This document shows, piece by piece, positions 24,343 through 34,904 of a DNA stretch of 64,000 nucleotides. Position numbers and translations under genes: made by a program. Positions within the stretch are counted from its first letter, which is position 1. Each line of letters begins with the position of its first letter. A model generated the notes under the pieces. It was not told where the DNA came from. It did no database searches and saw only the letters and a list, made by a program, of their open reading frames with translations. The DNA comes from Streptomyces sp. NBC_00285 (GTDB lineage Bacteria; Actinomycetota; Actinomycetes; Streptomycetales; Streptomycetaceae): positions 9,672,001-9,736,000 of the forward strand of contig NZ_CP108055.1 in assembly GCF_036174265.1 (NCBI RefSeq), in the 5' to 3' direction.

Positions 24343-26784
24343 TCAGGCCAGGCGGATGCCCACGATGCAGGTGTCGTCGTCGGTGTCCGACCTGCTGTGG
24401 GTGAGCAGGCGGTCCAGCTGCTGGTCCAGTGCGTGCAGCCCCGTGCGGGCGGCCGTCAGGAGCTGGGCCAGGGACTCCTCGACGGACCGGTCACGGCGTT
24501 CGATCAGACCGTCCGTGTACATCAGCAGGGTGTCGCCCACGGCGAGTTGGACTTCGTGCTCTTCGTAGGTGGCCTCGGGCAGGGCGCCGAGCAGCAGGCC
24601 CTTGACCAGGGGAAGCGGGGCCGCCTCGGCGGCGCGCACCAGGACGGGCGGCAGGTGGCCTGCCCGAGCCCAGCGAAGAGTGTGCAGGTCGGGGTCGTAC
24701 AGGCCGCAGACCGCCGTGGCGGTGACGGCGCCCGTCAGATGGTGGGTGACCATGTTGAGCCAGGACAGCAACTGGCCGGGGCCGGCGCCCGTCACGGCGA
24801 GTCCGCGCAGCGCGTTGCGCAGGACGACCATGCCGGTGGCCGCCTCGATGCCGTGCCCGGCCACGTCCCCCACGCACAGCAGAACCAGACCGGACGGCAG
24901 CACGACCGCGTCGTACCAGTCGCCGCCGACCAGGTGCTGGGTCTCCGCGGGGCGGTAGCGCACGGCCACCTGCAGTCCTGGAACCTCCAGCGGAGCCTGG
25001 GTCGGGGGCATGATGGCGTGCTGCAACTGAAGGGCGAGCCGGTTGCGTTCACTGGACTGCTGCTCGCTGTGGGCGAGTTGGTCACGGGTGGCCGCGAGGG
25101 CGACCTCGGTCCAGTGGTGGGCGGAGATGTCCTGGTAGGCGCCCCGCAGGACGTTCACCTGGCCGTCGGAGTCGAGGACCGGCTCGGCCACGACGCGGAT
25201 GTGGCGGGTGACCCCGTCGGGTCGTTGCAGGCGGAAGGAGGCCGACGCGGGACGGTGGTGGTGGAGGACGGTGCGCACAAAGCGGCCGATGGCGACGGCG
25301 TCGTCGGGGTGGGCGTGGGCGGGCAGGTTCTCCAGCGACACGGGGGAGCTGGAGGCGGGCCTGCCGTAGAGCTCGTAGAGCTGTCCGTTCCAGGTGATCT
25401 CGCCGGTGAGGAGGTTCTCCTCGAAGCCGCCGATGCGGCCCAGGCGCTGGGCGTGCTGGAGGAGGCTGGCCAGTCGGGCCGTCTCGTCCTCGATGCGCCA
25501 GATGAGCAGGACGCTGCCGCCGTGGCGGCTGATGTTGATGTCGGCGACCGCCGCGAGGGGGACGTCGTCGACCAGGGCGGTGAGCCTTATGCGGCGGGCG
25601 CGGTAGGGCTCGCCGGTGGCGTAGACACGTTCGACGCGCTCGAACAGCTCGCTCTGGCCGGCCGCCATCGGATACGTCTCCAGCAGCAGCGCGCCGTTGA
25701 TCACGCCGCGCGGGCGGCCTGCGGGGTCCAGGAAGCGGCTGTTGACATGGTGGATGCGGAAGTCGACCAGCTCACCGTCCGCGTCCAGGTGCGGTACCAG
25801 CACCAGGGTCGGATCATGCAGCCCGTCGGCCAGGTCCATGAGTTCGGTGACCTCCGGCAGAGGCCCGGGGCCCGGGTCGGCGTCGCCGTGGTGGGGCGTG
25901 TAGGTCTCCAGGGTGTGCGCGCACAGCTCGGCCAGGGCCTCGATCTGGCGGACGATCTGCGGGCGGGGATGCTCCAGTGGAGTGGGCCAGGAGATCTCCA
26001 GCACTCCGTGGATACGCCCGCCGGTCCCGGCCGGTACGGCGAACCGGCCGCCGTCGGGGTGGTGGTGCCGGCCGATGGAGGGCAGGCCCGTCTCCGACAG
26101 GCTGCGGACCCAGTGCCCCGACCGCTCGCCGAGTCCGCGCCGTGCCACGGTCGCCACACCGGGCGGCACATGCCGCCAGCGCTCGGCCTCGGCCGCGGAG
26201 AACCCGGCGCTGCCGGCCAGGGCGAGAGAGCCGTCGGCCTCCAGCGTCCAGATGGCCACCGCCTCCGCGCCCAGCGGGGTCAGGGCGTGCTCCAGCAGCG
26301 AGTCGGCGACGGCCTGGGTGTCCTGGGCGGCCAGCGCACCGCTCTCGGCGGCCCGCAGCCGTACGGCGGAGGAAGGGCTGTCCGGCGAGGCGTCGGGCCC
26401 GGTGACCGCCGTGGTGGTCGCCAGGAAGGCGTTGGTCACCTCGGAGAGCCGGTCGCGGGATGCCTGGTTGATGACGTCGACCGCGAACTCGAGAGGCGAC
26501 ACCCCTGCCTGCCCGGCGAGTTCGGCGAGCTGCCGCGCGGCCTGCGTGGGCCCGCACCTCAACCGCTCGACCAGGATGCCCTTGGCCAGTTCGATCAGGG
26601 CGCGCCCGTCCGCCTCGGCCTGCGCCTCCCGCACCTCGCGGCGCAGTCGCTCCACGGTCGCCGCGAGCCTGCCGACCCGGGAGGTCTGTCCGAGGCGGTC
26701 CGCCTCACCGTTGGCTGCTGGTCCGCTCTCCCACGGGTCCTGAGCGGTGCCCTGCGGTTCGGGCGGTTGCTGGGGATCACTCAC
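24343..26784 (-). CDS. ANTAR-GAF-PAS-SpoIIE phosphatase
   Basis: 813 aa from ATG 26784. The order is an ANTAR RNA-binding helix bundle at about residues 40-115 (LIELAKGILVERLRCGPTQA), GAF at about 130-300 (GAEAVAIWTLEADGSLALAG), two PAS regions at about 315-440 and 445-575 (RIGGFEENLLTGEITWNGQL; LRGAYQDISAH), and a SpoIIE/PP2C phosphatase at about 590-810 (VGGDWYDAVVLPSG, VGDVAGHGIEAATGM, MYTDGLIERR, DDDTCIVGIRL). It would sense a signal and dephosphorylate an anti-anti-sigma factor; an N-terminal ANTAR is unusual and suggests RNA binding. It starts 53 bp after the hybrid kinase stop on the same strand, so the two are probably one operon. Confidence 0.9.
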   Translation of the reverse strand: MSDPQQPPEPQGTAQDPWESGPAANGEADRLGQTSRVGRLAATVERLRREVREAQAEADGRALIELAKGILVERLRCGPTQAARQLAELAGQAGVSPLEFAVDVINQASRDRLSEVTNAFLATTTAVTGPDASPDSPSSAVRLRAAESGALAAQDTQAVADSLLEHALTPLGAEAVAIWTLEADGSLALAGSAGFSAAEAERWRHVPPGVATVARRGLGERSGHWVRSLSETGLPSIGRHHHPDGGRFAVPAGTGGRIHGVLEISWPTPLEHPRPQIVRQIEALAELCAHTLETYTPHHGDADPGPGPLPEVTELMDLADGLHDPTLVLVPHLDADGELVDFRIHHVNSRFLDPAGRPRGVINGALLLETYPMAAGQSELFERVERVYATGEPYRARRIRLTALVDDVPLAAVADINISRHGGSVLLIWRIEDETARLASLLQHAQRLGRIGGFEENLLTGEITWNGQLYELYGRPASSSPVSLENLPAHAHPDDAVAIGRFVRTVLHHHRPASASFRLQRPDGVTRHIRVVAEPVLDSDGQVNVLRGAYQDISAHHWTEVALAATRDQLAHSEQQSSERNRLALQLQHAIMPPTQAPLEVPGLQVAVRYRPAETQHLVGGDWYDAVVLPSGLVLLCVGDVAGHGIEAATGMVVLRNALRGLAVTGAGPGQLLSWLNMVTHHLTGAVTATAVCGLYDPDLHTLRWARAGHLPPVLVRAAEAAPLPLVKGLLLGALPEATYEEHEVQLAVGDTLLMYTDGLIERRDRSVEESLAQLLTAARTGLHALDQQLDRLLTHSRSDTDDDTCIVGIRLA

Positions 26785-26837
26785 GGTGGCTGTTCCTCAC
26801 GCGGTCGGCTGCTGGGCGCGGTGGCTGTGACACCTGG

Positions 26838-29800
26838 TCACGCGGGCAGCCAGTTTCGGACGCGGCTGATGAGGTCGTTGGTGTCGACGGGCTTGGTGAC
26901 GTAGTCGTTGGCTCCCGAGGCGAGACTCTTCTCCTGGTCGCCCGGCATCGCCTTCGCGGTGACGGCGATGATGGGAAGCTCCGCGTACCGGGGCATCGTG
27001 CGGATCTCCATGGTGGCGGCGTAGCCGTCCATCTCCGGCATCATCACGTCCATCAGGACCAGGCAGATGTCCGGGTGGGCGAGCAGCATCTCGATGCCCT
27101 TGCGGCCGTTGTCCGCGTGCAGGACCTGGAAGCCGTGCAGTTCCAGCACTCCGCTGAGCGCGAAGAGGTTGCGTGCGTCGTCGTCGACCACGAGGACCGT
27201 ACGGCCGACGAAGGAGTCGTCCACGACCTGCGCGGTGGGGCGCTGTGTGTCCTCGGCGCGCACCAGCGACAGCACGTCGCCCGGCTGCTCGGCCGACAGG
27301 TGCAGGGTGATGCGCTCGCGCAGTTCGTCCAGGCTGGCGAGGAAGTCCAGCGGCCGGTCGCCGGCGCGGGAGCGCAGTGTCTGCTCGTGGGCGAGGTCGA
27401 CGCGATGGCCGGTGTGGATGAGGACGGGCACGCTGGCGAGCGCGGAGTCGCCGCCCATGGCCGCGAGGAAGTCCGCGCCCTCGTCGTCGGGCATGCCCAG
27501 TTCGAGGACGACGCAGTGGCAGGGCTCGGCGGCCAGGGTGGCGGCCGCCTCCTGGGCACCGACGGCGGTGATGATGTCGATCGCCCCGTGCGGATCGCCG
27601 GGGTCCTGCGCGATGTCCGCGACGGCGCGCTCCGCGACGAGCGTGAGCAGACCGCGCGGGCGTTCCTCGATGACCAGCAGACGGCGCCGGCGGTGCTCGG
27701 GCGCGGGACCGGACAGGGCACGGGGCGCCGACGAGGTCTCGGCCGCCATGGTGACGTCGAGCTGCTCCAAGGGTCGGCCGTTGCCGTCCAGGACCTCCTT
27801 GAAGTCGGCGCGCGCCACGGGCAGATACATGGTGAACGTGCTGCCCTGACCGGGTGTGCTGTCGACGGCGACGGCGCCGCCCAGCAGTTGGGCGATCTCC
27901 CGGGTGATCGACAGCCCGAGGCCGGTTCCGCCGTACTTGCGGCTGGTGGTGCCGTCTGCCTGTTGGAACGCCCCGAAGATGGTCTCCAGTTGCTGGTGGG
28001 GGATGCCGATGCCGGTGTCCTTGACCCGGAACGCCACGATGGGCCCGCCCCGGTGCACGCTCGGGGGCACCTCACGGTCGGCGGCGGGTTCGATACGGAG
28101 TTCCACGCCGCCCCGCTCGGTGAACTTCACCGCGTTCGACAGCAGGTTGCGCAGGATCTGGCGCAGCCGGGAGTCGTCGGTGAGCAGGTCCGCCGGTGTC
28201 CCGGGCGCGATGGCCACCGTGAAGTCGAGGCTCTTCTGCGTCGTCATCGGCTTGAACGTCGCCTCGACGTACTCCAGGAGCTTGCGCAACGGCACCCGCT
28301 CGGGAGTGACGTCCATCTTGCCGGCCTCGACCTTGGACAGGTCGAGGATGTCGTTGATCAGCTGGAGCAGGTCCGAGCCCGCCGAGTGGATGATGCCCGC
28401 GTACTCGACCTGCTTCGGGGTGAGGTTGCGCGAGGGGTTCTGCGCCAGCAACTGGGCCAGGATCAGCAGGCTGTTGAGCGGGGTGCGCAGCTCGTGGCTC
28501 ATGTTGGCCAGGAACTCCGACTTGTACTTGGACGCCAGCGACAACTGCTGGGCCCGGGTCTCCAGTTCCTGCCGTGCCTGCTCGATCTGGAGGTTCTTGG
28601 CCTCGATGTCGCGGTTCTGCGAGACCAGCAGGGAGGCCTTCTCCTCGAGTTCCGCGTTGGAGCGCTGCAGTTCGTCCTGCTGGACCTGCAACTCCTCCGA
28701 CCTGGCCTGGAGTTCCCCGGTCAGACGCTGGGACTCGTCCAGCAGTTCGTCGGTACGGACGTTGGCCACGATGGTGTTGAGGTTGACGCCGATGGTCGGC
28801 ATCAGCTGCGCCAGGAAGTCCTGGTGGATCTGGGTGAAGCGGCTGACGGAGGCCAGCTCGATGACGCCCAGGACCTGCTCCTCGGCCACGATGGGCAGCA
28901 CCACCAGGGCATTGGGCACCGCCTGCCCGAGGCCCGAGGAGATGGTGACGTAGCCCTCCGGCAGCTCCTCCACGGTGACCGGACGGCGATTGCGCGCCGC
29001 CTGGCCGACCAGCGACCGTCCGACGGGGATGCGGGTGGGACGGTCCTCGTCGTCGGGACAGCCGTACGAGCCCACCAGCCGCAGTTCGGGACCGCGTTCG
29101 GCGTCCTCCGCCAGGTAGAAGGCGCCGTACTGCGCCGCGACGAGCGGCGTGAGTTCGTCCATGATCAACTCGGCGACCACGGGCAGGTCACGATGGCCCT
29201 GCATCAGGCTGGAGATGCGGGCGAGGTTCGTCTTGAGCCAGTCCTGCTCCTGGTTGGCCCGTGTGGTCTCCCGCAGGGACTCCACCATGGAGTTGATGTT
29301 GTCCTTGAGATCGGCGACCTCGCCCGAGGCCTCCACGGTGATCGAGCGGGTCAGGTCGCCCTCGGCGACGGCGCTGGTGACCTCGGCGATCGCGCGCACC
29401 TGCCGGGTGAGGTTCCCGGCCAGTTCGTTGACGTTCTCCGTCAGCCGCTTCCACGTGCCCTCGACGCCCTCGACCTCGGCCTGTCCACCGAGCCGCCCCT
29501 CGCTGCCGACCTCGCGGGCGACGCGGGTGACTTCGGCGGCGAACGACGACAGCTGGTCGACCATCGTGTTGATGGTGGTCTTGAGTTCGAGGATCTCGCC
29601 GCGGGCGTCGACGTCGATCTTCTTCGACAGATCGCCGTTGGCCACCGCGGTCGTCACCAGGGCGATGTTGCGCACCTGCCCGGTGAGGTTGTTGGCCATC
29701 GAGTTGACGTTGTCGGTGAGGTCCTTCCACGTGCCGGCCACGTTCGGTACGTGCGCCTGACCGCCCAGGCGTCCCTCGGTGCCGACCTCGCGCGCGACCC

Positions 29801-31103
29801 GGGTGACCTCGTTGGCGAACGCGGACAGCGTGTCGACCATCGTGTTGATGACGTCCGCCAGGGCGGCGACCTCCCCCTTCGCCTCGACGGTGATCTTCTG
29901 CGAGAGGTCGCCGCGGGCCACGGCAGTGGCCACCTGGGCGATCGAGCGGACCTGCCCGGTCAGGTTCGACGCCATCACGTTGACGTTGTCGGTCAGGTCC
30001 TTCCAGGTCCCCGACACGCCCCGGACGATCGCCTGTCCGCCGAGGTTGCCCTCGGTGCCGACCTCGCGGGCGACGCGGGTGACTTCGTCGGCGAAGGCGG
30101 AGAGCTGGTCGACCATCGTGTTGATGGTGTTCTTGAGTTCGAGGATCTCGCCGCGGGCGTCGACGGTGATCTTCTGGGAGAGGTCGCCCTGCGCGACCGC
30201 CGTGGCCACCTGGGCGATGTTGCGGACCTGCGCGGTGAGGTTGCCGCCCATGAAGTTCACTGAGTCGGTGAGGTCGCGCCAGGTGCCCTTGACGCCCTTG
30301 ACGTCGGCCTGACCGCCCAGACGTCCCTCGGTGCCGACCTCGCGGGCGACGCGGGTGACTTCGTCGGCGAAGGCGGAGAGCTGGTCGACCATCGTGTTGA
30401 TGGTGTTCTTGAGTTCGAGGATCTCGCCGCGGGCGTCGACGGTGATCTTCTGGGAGAGGTCGCCCTGCGCCACCGCCGTCGTCACCTGGGCGATGTTGCG
30501 GACCTGGGAGGTGAGGTTGCCCGCCATGAAGTTGACGGAATCTGTCAGATCGCGCCAGACGCCGCCGACCCCGGGCACCTGGGCCTGACCGCCCAGACGT
30601 CCCTCGCTGCCGACCTCGCGGGCGACGCGGGTGACCTCCGCCGCGAACGACGACAGCTGGTCGACCATCGTGTTGACGGTCTCCTTGAGCTGGAGGATCT
30701 CCCCGCGCGCGGGAACGTCGATCTTCTGCGAGAGATCACCCTTGGCCACGGCCGTCGCCACCTGGGCGATGTCGCGGACCTGCGTGGTCAGGTTGCCTGC
30801 CATGGCGTTGACCGAGTCGGTGAGATCCGCCCAGGTGCCGGAGACCCCCGGCACCTCCGCCTGACCGCCCAGCGTCCCCTCGGTGCCGACCTCGCGGGCC
30901 ACGCGGGTGACCTCCGAGGTGAACACGGACAGCTGGTCGACCATGCCGTTGAAGACGGTGGCGATGTCGCCGAGGAGTCCCTGTCCGTCGGACGGCAGCC
31001 GGGTACCGAAGTCGCCGTCCCGCACGGCGGTCAGACCCGCCAGCAACTGCCGCAGCTCCTGCTCGCCCGACGCCTTCTCCTGGACGTCCGTCTTGCCGCT
31101 CAT
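26838..31103 (-). CDS. Multi-HAMP hybrid sensor histidine kinase
   Basis: 1421 aa from ATG 31103 (GAGG 6 nt upstream; ATG 31127 and 31109 are alternatives). No signal peptide or membrane helix. Residues about 15-600 are seven HAMP-type units in 92-residue repeats ([38 protein letters not shown] occurs six times). Then come GAF at about 640-790, a coiled coil, HisKA with H870 in [10 protein letters not shown], HATPase_c ([16 protein letters not shown]), a degenerate receiver, and a receiver with D1352 in [13 protein letters not shown]. The architecture resembles fungal group III (Nik1) osmosensing kinases and long soluble actinobacterial homologues. It is likely co-transcribed with the ANTAR phosphatase. 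The signal is unknown; osmotic or redox stress is plausible. Confidence 0.92.
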   Translation of the reverse strand: MSGKTDVQEKASGEQELRQLLAGLTAVRDGDFGTRLPSDGQGLLGDIATVFNGMVDQLSVFTSEVTRVAREVGTEGTLGGQAEVPGVSGTWADLTDSVNAMAGNLTTQVRDIAQVATAVAKGDLSQKIDVPARGEILQLKETVNTMVDQLSSFAAEVTRVAREVGSEGRLGGQAQVPGVGGVWRDLTDSVNFMAGNLTSQVRNIAQVTTAVAQGDLSQKITVDARGEILELKNTINTMVDQLSAFADEVTRVAREVGTEGRLGGQADVKGVKGTWRDLTDSVNFMGGNLTAQVRNIAQVATAVAQGDLSQKITVDARGEILELKNTINTMVDQLSAFADEVTRVAREVGTEGNLGGQAIVRGVSGTWKDLTDNVNVMASNLTGQVRSIAQVATAVARGDLSQKITVEAKGEVAALADVINTMVDTLSAFANEVTRVAREVGTEGRLGGQAHVPNVAGTWKDLTDNVNSMANNLTGQVRNIALVTTAVANGDLSKKIDVDARGEILELKTTINTMVDQLSSFAAEVTRVAREVGSEGRLGGQAEVEGVEGTWKRLTENVNELAGNLTRQVRAIAEVTSAVAEGDLTRSITVEASGEVADLKDNINSMVESLRETTRANQEQDWLKTNLARISSLMQGHRDLPVVAELIMDELTPLVAAQYGAFYLAEDAERGPELRLVGSYGCPDDEDRPTRIPVGRSLVGQAARNRRPVTVEELPEGYVTISSGLGQAVPNALVVLPIVAEEQVLGVIELASVSRFTQIHQDFLAQLMPTIGVNLNTIVANVRTDELLDESQRLTGELQARSEELQVQQDELQRSNAELEEKASLLVSQNRDIEAKNLQIEQARQELETRAQQLSLASKYKSEFLANMSHELRTPLNSLLILAQLLAQNPSRNLTPKQVEYAGIIHSAGSDLLQLINDILDLSKVEAGKMDVTPERVPLRKLLEYVEATFKPMTTQKSLDFTVAIAPGTPADLLTDDSRLRQILRNLLSNAVKFTERGGVELRIEPAADREVPPSVHRGGPIVAFRVKDTGIGIPHQQLETIFGAFQQADGTTSRKYGGTGLGLSITREIAQLLGGAVAVDSTPGQGSTFTMYLPVARADFKEVLDGNGRPLEQLDVTMAAETSSAPRALSGPAPEHRRRRLLVIEERPRGLLTLVAERAVADIAQDPGDPHGAIDIITAVGAQEAAATLAAEPCHCVVLELGMPDDEGADFLAAMGGDSALASVPVLIHTGHRVDLAHEQTLRSRAGDRPLDFLASLDELRERITLHLSAEQPGDVLSLVRAEDTQRPTAQVVDDSFVGRTVLVVDDDARNLFALSGVLELHGFQVLHADNGRKGIEMLLAHPDICLVLMDVMMPEMDGYAATMEIRTMPRYAELPIIAVTAKAMPGDQEKSLASGANDYVTKPVDTNDLISRVRNWLPA
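30049..30470. repeat. 146-bp exact direct repeat within HAMP array
   Basis: Bases 30049-30194 and 30325-30470 are identical, offset by 276 bp (92 codons). They encode neighbouring HAMP units. Other units in the array are similar but not identical. Confidence 0.85.
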
Positions 31104-32166
31104 GCGCATCCTCGTTCCGTTCCCCAAGAGTCCCCACCCCGAGGACTCGGAACCGCGCCGGGTCCGTGCTAGAACCCGTTCACCTGCGATGATCCCTCGG
31201 ATTGCGAATATGCCCGCTGAGAAATCCGTCGAAGATTAACGCAGTTCCCGAGCCGCCACCAACGCTCGGCGCGGGCGGCTGAACCCGTCGAAAAAAGTGT
31301 GAAGGAATTGGGTATGGCACGGCTGGGCCGGGGTACTCCTAGAGGTTTCGCCCTGCGGTTCCTGCCGACTGTGCACCGGTCGGCGCGGGGCCCGAGCGCG
31401 GGGGAGTGGCACCTGGTGGGGCGGGCAGAAGCCCCTGCTGGGGACAGTGATCAGGGCAGTCCGGCGGGACACGCGATGCTCGCGAGGGAGCCCGTCGGCA
31501 CGATGTTCGATTTCGGGACCGCGGCGCCGCACCGGATGCCGTCGGCGGTCGGCTCTTCACGGTCGTCGACGGCACCCAGGGGGACGAGAGGGGCGTACGC
31601 AGGCAATCCGCGGCTGCCGGCGCGGCCGCTCCGGAATGTCACCCCCCTCCAGGGCGACGGCAGCCCAGGACCAACGGCGGGCCGCGACGACCCGTAAGGG
31701 CCACTTACGGGCCGACGACTGCCGACGGCACGCCGTGCCGGGACGGGACGCGAACCGCGCTGCTTCGAGATGCGCGCCGAGGCCGGGCACGACGGCAGGC
31801 CGGTGGTCTCTCGGCGCGCCGTGATCGCGCCACAGCTGCGCGCCCGCCGAGGCGTGGAAAAGACGGTCGACACCACCCAGTACGGCACGCAGTGCGGCCG
31901 TGTGCCCGGCCGCGGGCGGTGGTCCGCCCCGGCACCGGCGGTCACCTGCGGGCGGCGACGGTCACGGGCGGCCGGTGCGCGTCGTAGAGCGCTCGCCACC
32001 GCACGCGGACGCCTCGTCGATCCAGCGGCGGCCTGCGCGGTCACCAGACGCAGAAAGGCCTGAACCCGGCCGCCCCCTGGCCGAAATGCCCACCGGTGAG
32101 CTACGGGAGTCATCGCCGGGCATCGGTCTGTACCGATGCTCTCCCCGCGCGCGATGTCGTGGTCGG
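31104..32166. other. Long region without recognised genes
   Basis: About 1.06 kb between the kinase start and the STAS gene end. Open frames exist but have no domain I recognise and no consistent codon bias. The first 130 bp are lower in GC and should hold the kinase promoter. GGGTAT (near 31312) and GGGTAC (near 31332) on the plus strand resemble SigB-type -10 boxes, but no gene follows them. A perfect hairpin at 31691-31711 is listed separately. Confidence 0.5.
31691..31711. repeat. Inverted repeat CCCGTAAG/CTTACGGG
   Basis: Perfect 8-bp arms with a 5-nt loop in the middle of the gene-free region. It may be an operator or a small-RNA hairpin. Confidence 0.4.
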
Positions 32167-32532
32167 TCACGGCGTGAGCGCGTCCTCAACGGTCGGGTGA
32201 CAGGTGATGACACTGTCGATCCCCACTAGTTGCAGGGTGCGCAGCACGGCCCCACGGACCCCCGCGAGCCGCAGCCAACCCTTTCCGCCTGTAGCGGCCT
32301 GGTAGGCGACGATCAGGGCATTCACGCCGCTGGAGTCCATGAAGGTCACCTGGCTCATGTCGATCACGATGCGCTGCACGGCGGCGGCGTCCGCCGACGG
32401 CATGGCCTGCGTCAGGGCATCCACGGTCTGGTAGTCGATCTCTCCGTAAAGGTCGAGAACGGTGACACCGTCGGTGTCGGTGCGGATCACGGACAGTCCG
32501 CCGCGGCCCACTGCTTCCTGGTTGTCTGCCAC
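32167..32532 (-). CDS. STAS-domain anti-sigma factor antagonist
   Basis: 121 aa from GTG 32532 with GGAGG 6 nt upstream. A single STAS domain: VTVLDLYGEIDYQTVDALTQ, IVIDMSQVTFMDSSGVNALI with the conserved phosphorylatable serine pair in DSSG, and GIDSVITCHPTVEDAL. In partner switching the unphosphorylated form binds an RsbW-type kinase and frees the sigma factor. It is divergent from exactly such an ATPase (next gene), and SpoIIE phosphatases lie nearby at 18.5 and 24.3 kb. No sigma factor is encoded in the window. Confidence 0.9.
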   Translation of the reverse strand: MADNQEAVGRGGLSVIRTDTDGVTVLDLYGEIDYQTVDALTQAMPSADAAAVQRIVIDMSQVTFMDSSGVNALIVAYQAATGGKGWLRLAGVRGAVLRTLQLVGIDSVITCHPTVEDALTP

Positions 32533-32678
32533 TTCTGTCCTCCACGCGCTCGGTGGGGGCTGTGCCGCGTCCCTTGTTGCCACCGCTGCCCCGCGATCCC
32601 GGTGTGATGCCCCCAAGAGGCCCATTCATTACTCGTGGCGCAGGAGTAGTACGGCAATTGCAGGGTAGATGCGCCGCC

Positions 32679-33173
32679 ATGAACGGGGTAATGCAGATCA
32701 CCAGCAGGGAGCCTGTCCCGCCCGAGGAGTGTTCCCGGATGCCGGATGCCACGCCTGCCGAGGTAACCGTGGCACTGGACGGGGCGGACGGCTGTATCGC
32801 CGGCGCACGCAGCCAGGCTGCCGTGTTCCTGACTCGGGCCCAGTCCGAGCACGGGGTGCCCGTGTCGGCCCGCACCATGGACCTGGCGCAGTTGGTCGTC
32901 AGTGAGCTGGTCACCAACGCGCTGAAGTACGCGCCCGGACCCGTGCTGCTGCAGCTGCGCATCGTCGACAGCTCACTCGAGATCGCCGTCTGGGACTCCG
33001 AGCCCGTGCTGCCGCTGGCCCGGGCCGCCGATGTCGGACGGGTCGGACAGCACGGTCTGGAGATCGTGATGGCGGTGGTGCAGAGTTTCGAGGTGCGGCG
33101 CGAGACGGTCGGCAAGTGCGTCACCGTCCGGCTCGCCTTGTTCGACGATCCGCTACTGGGCTTCGACGGCTGA
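32679..33173 (+). CDS. RsbW-like ATP-binding anti-sigma factor (serine kinase)
   Basis: 164 aa if ATG 32679 is used; 32691 and 32739 are alternatives, since no start has an ideal RBS. An HATPase_c domain of the GHKL type: N-box LAQLVVSELVTNALKYAPGP, G1-like IAVWDSEP, G2-like GRVGQHGLEIVMAVV and a C-terminal strand VTVRLALF. Such proteins bind sigma factors and phosphorylate STAS antagonists. It is divergently arranged with the STAS gene, 146 bp apart. The G1 motif is weak, so kinase activity is likely but not certain. Confidence 0.85.
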   Translation: MNGVMQITSREPVPPEECSRMPDATPAEVTVALDGADGCIAGARSQAAVFLTRAQSEHGVPVSARTMDLAQLVVSELVTNALKYAPGPVLLQLRIVDSSLEIAVWDSEPVLPLARAADVGRVGQHGLEIVMAVVQSFEVRRETVGKCVTVRLALFDDPLLGFDG

Positions 33174-33553
33174 ACGAGAGCTGGGACCGAGTCTCGATCG
33201 GGCCCGGGCCGACGCGGTGAATCACGACGACGACGACCTACGTGTTCCGCTCTCGGTGGCTCGGCCGCGGTGAGGCACTCGACCCCGCCGTGCCGTTCGT
33301 TGGCCATGGTCGCGTCCGAAGGCGCGGCCCTGCCTGACGACGTGTCGGCGTCGGCCGTGCTGTCGGGGTGCTCCTGGGAGCGGCCGACGCTTGAGGGCTG
33401 CCCGGGGGACAGGTGCTCGACCGCGCCGAGGAAGTCGCGGAAGGCCCGGTCGGTGCGGGTGGCGTCGCCGGTGGCGTCGAGGTCCATGATCCGGTCGGGC
33501 ACGGTGGCTGGTAACCCTTTGCGCGGTCGCCGCCCGGATGATGGGGTGGCTCG
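33174..33553. other. Intergenic region
   Basis: 380 bp. A minus-strand frame from GTG 33502 reads PDRIMDLDATGDATRTDRAF with good third-position GC, but it has no stop until far inside the neighbouring anti-sigma gene. It is at most a fragment. No other feature. Confidence 0.4.
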
Positions 33554-34516
33554 GTGACAAACCACGACGCGGCGGGGGCCGTTCGACCGTTGACCCTGGC
33601 GTGGGTCGGTCGGCATCTGGATGCCGGAGAGCGGATCGTCGGAACCGAGGTGTTGCACGGCGGTGTCACTGCCGAGATACGGCGGCTGACCGTCGCTGCG
33701 CGCGGCGGAGGCAGCCGTGCCCTGGTGCTGCGGAGTTACGTCGACCCGTTCTACGTGGAGCACGCCGAGGACCTGTTGCACCGGGAGACCGCCGCTCTGA
33801 CCCTGCTCGCGGGGACCGGCGTGGTTGCTCCTGAACTGGTCGCGGTGGATCCGATTGCCGCGCAGTGCGAGTATCCGTCGCTCCTGATGACGCATCTGGC
33901 GGGCCGGACCGTCATCGACGACGGGGGCCTGGAGGCGTGCGTTCCGCTGCTGGCCCGTCAACTTGTGGCCATCCACGCGGTGCGACCTGCCACCCGGCCC
34001 AGGGACTACGTGACGCTGACGACCGCCGACACCGTAGTGGTGCCGAGGGGCGCCGACGCGGCGGTGTGGGCGGCGGCGATCGATGTGATCCGAGGGCCCG
34101 TTCCGCCCTTTGCGGGGCGGTTTCTGCACCGGGACTTCCACCCCGGCAATGTGCTGTTCGACGTGACGCCCTCAGGCCCGGCCGGTCCCCGGATCACCGG
34201 CGTGGTCGACTGGGCGGGGGCTTCCTGGGGCCCGGCCGATCTCGATGTGGCGCACTGCTCCACCAATCTTGCGCTGTTGCTCGGTCCGGAGTGGGGTCTG
34301 CGGTTCGCTGAGGCCTATGAGGAGGCCGGCGGGGTGCTGGCCGCGGACGCGAGCGAGCGGTTGTACTGGCAGGTGCGTGACGGGCTGGCGTTCTCGGAAG
34401 AGGTGCGGGTGGCGTCGCAGCCGTGGCGGGAGGCCGGCAGGACGGAGCTGACGACGCGGGCCGTGGAGGAACGGCTGGATGCCTACGTCACCGCCCTGCT
34501 GAACGCGGCGAGTTGA
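33554..34516 (+). CDS. Aminoglycoside phosphotransferase-fold protein
   Basis: 320 aa from GTG 33554. A kinase-like fold of the APH/choline-kinase group: N-lobe ALVLRSYVDPFYVEHAEDLL, Brenner motif FLHRDFHPGNVLFDV with the catalytic Asp, and the metal-binding VVDWAGASWGPADLDVAH. Members phosphorylate aminoglycosides, macrolides, homoserine, choline or sugars. This generic actinobacterial type cannot be assigned to a drug from sequence. It appears monocistronic. Confidence 0.85.
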   Translation: MTNHDAAGAVRPLTLAWVGRHLDAGERIVGTEVLHGGVTAEIRRLTVAARGGGSRALVLRSYVDPFYVEHAEDLLHRETAALTLLAGTGVVAPELVAVDPIAAQCEYPSLLMTHLAGRTVIDDGGLEACVPLLARQLVAIHAVRPATRPRDYVTLTTADTVVVPRGADAAVWAAAIDVIRGPVPPFAGRFLHRDFHPGNVLFDVTPSGPAGPRITGVVDWAGASWGPADLDVAHCSTNLALLLGPEWGLRFAEAYEEAGGVLAADASERLYWQVRDGLAFSEEVRVASQPWREAGRTELTTRAVEERLDAYVTALLNAAS

Positions 34517-34688
34517 ACCAAGGAGGCTCGGGTGCGGGCACGGCGTCGAAACGCCATTGCCCGCGCCCTGCCTCGCATCAGGCGACGGCACTCACCCGCG
34601 GCGACCTGTGACCGCTCCGGTAGCCGAACCCCCTGCGCCGCGTGAGTGATCTGGCGGGATCCGAAGAGCGGGTGAGCGCAGACGTCCG

Positions 34689-34904
34689 CTACGCGCGGGG
34701 CCGTTCAAGGGTGAGGAGCAGGCCCTCGACCGCGCCGGGACCGATACGGCCCTTGACGTCGGCGGACGTGATGGCCTTGAGCTGCCACCCGTCCTCCGCG
34801 TGCTTGTTGAGGACTTTCTCCAGCTTGTCGCTGTCCAGTGCGTCGCCGATCAGCGACTCCCTGAAGGTGACGACCTTGTACTCGTAGGCGTAACCGTGGC
34901 TCAT
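34689..34904 (-). CDS. DUF4177 family protein
   Basis: 71 aa from ATG 34904. YEYKVVTFRESLIGD, KLEKVLNKHAEDGWQLKAIT and LLLTLERPRA match the small DUF4177 beta-alpha-beta proteins of unknown function. Its spacing from other genes suggests an independent transcript. Confidence 0.8.
   Translation of the reverse strand: MSHGYAYEYKVVTFRESLIGDALDSDKLEKVLNKHAEDGWQLKAITSADVKGRIGPGAVEGLLLTLERPRA

Noticed and set aside
24082..30263. Very long plus-strand open frames opposite the phosphatase and kinase genes
   Set aside because: They are antisense shadows of high-GC genes; the minus-strand proteins have clear domains.
31451..32170. 239-codon minus-strand ORF in the gene-free 1-kb region
   Set aside because: Residue composition is Arg/Pro/Ser-rich and shadow-like, with no domain or RBS.
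33222..33502. Minus-strand coding-like frame from GTG 33502
   Set aside because: It has no stop until deep within the anti-sigma gene on the other strand, no RBS at normal spacing and no recognised domain.
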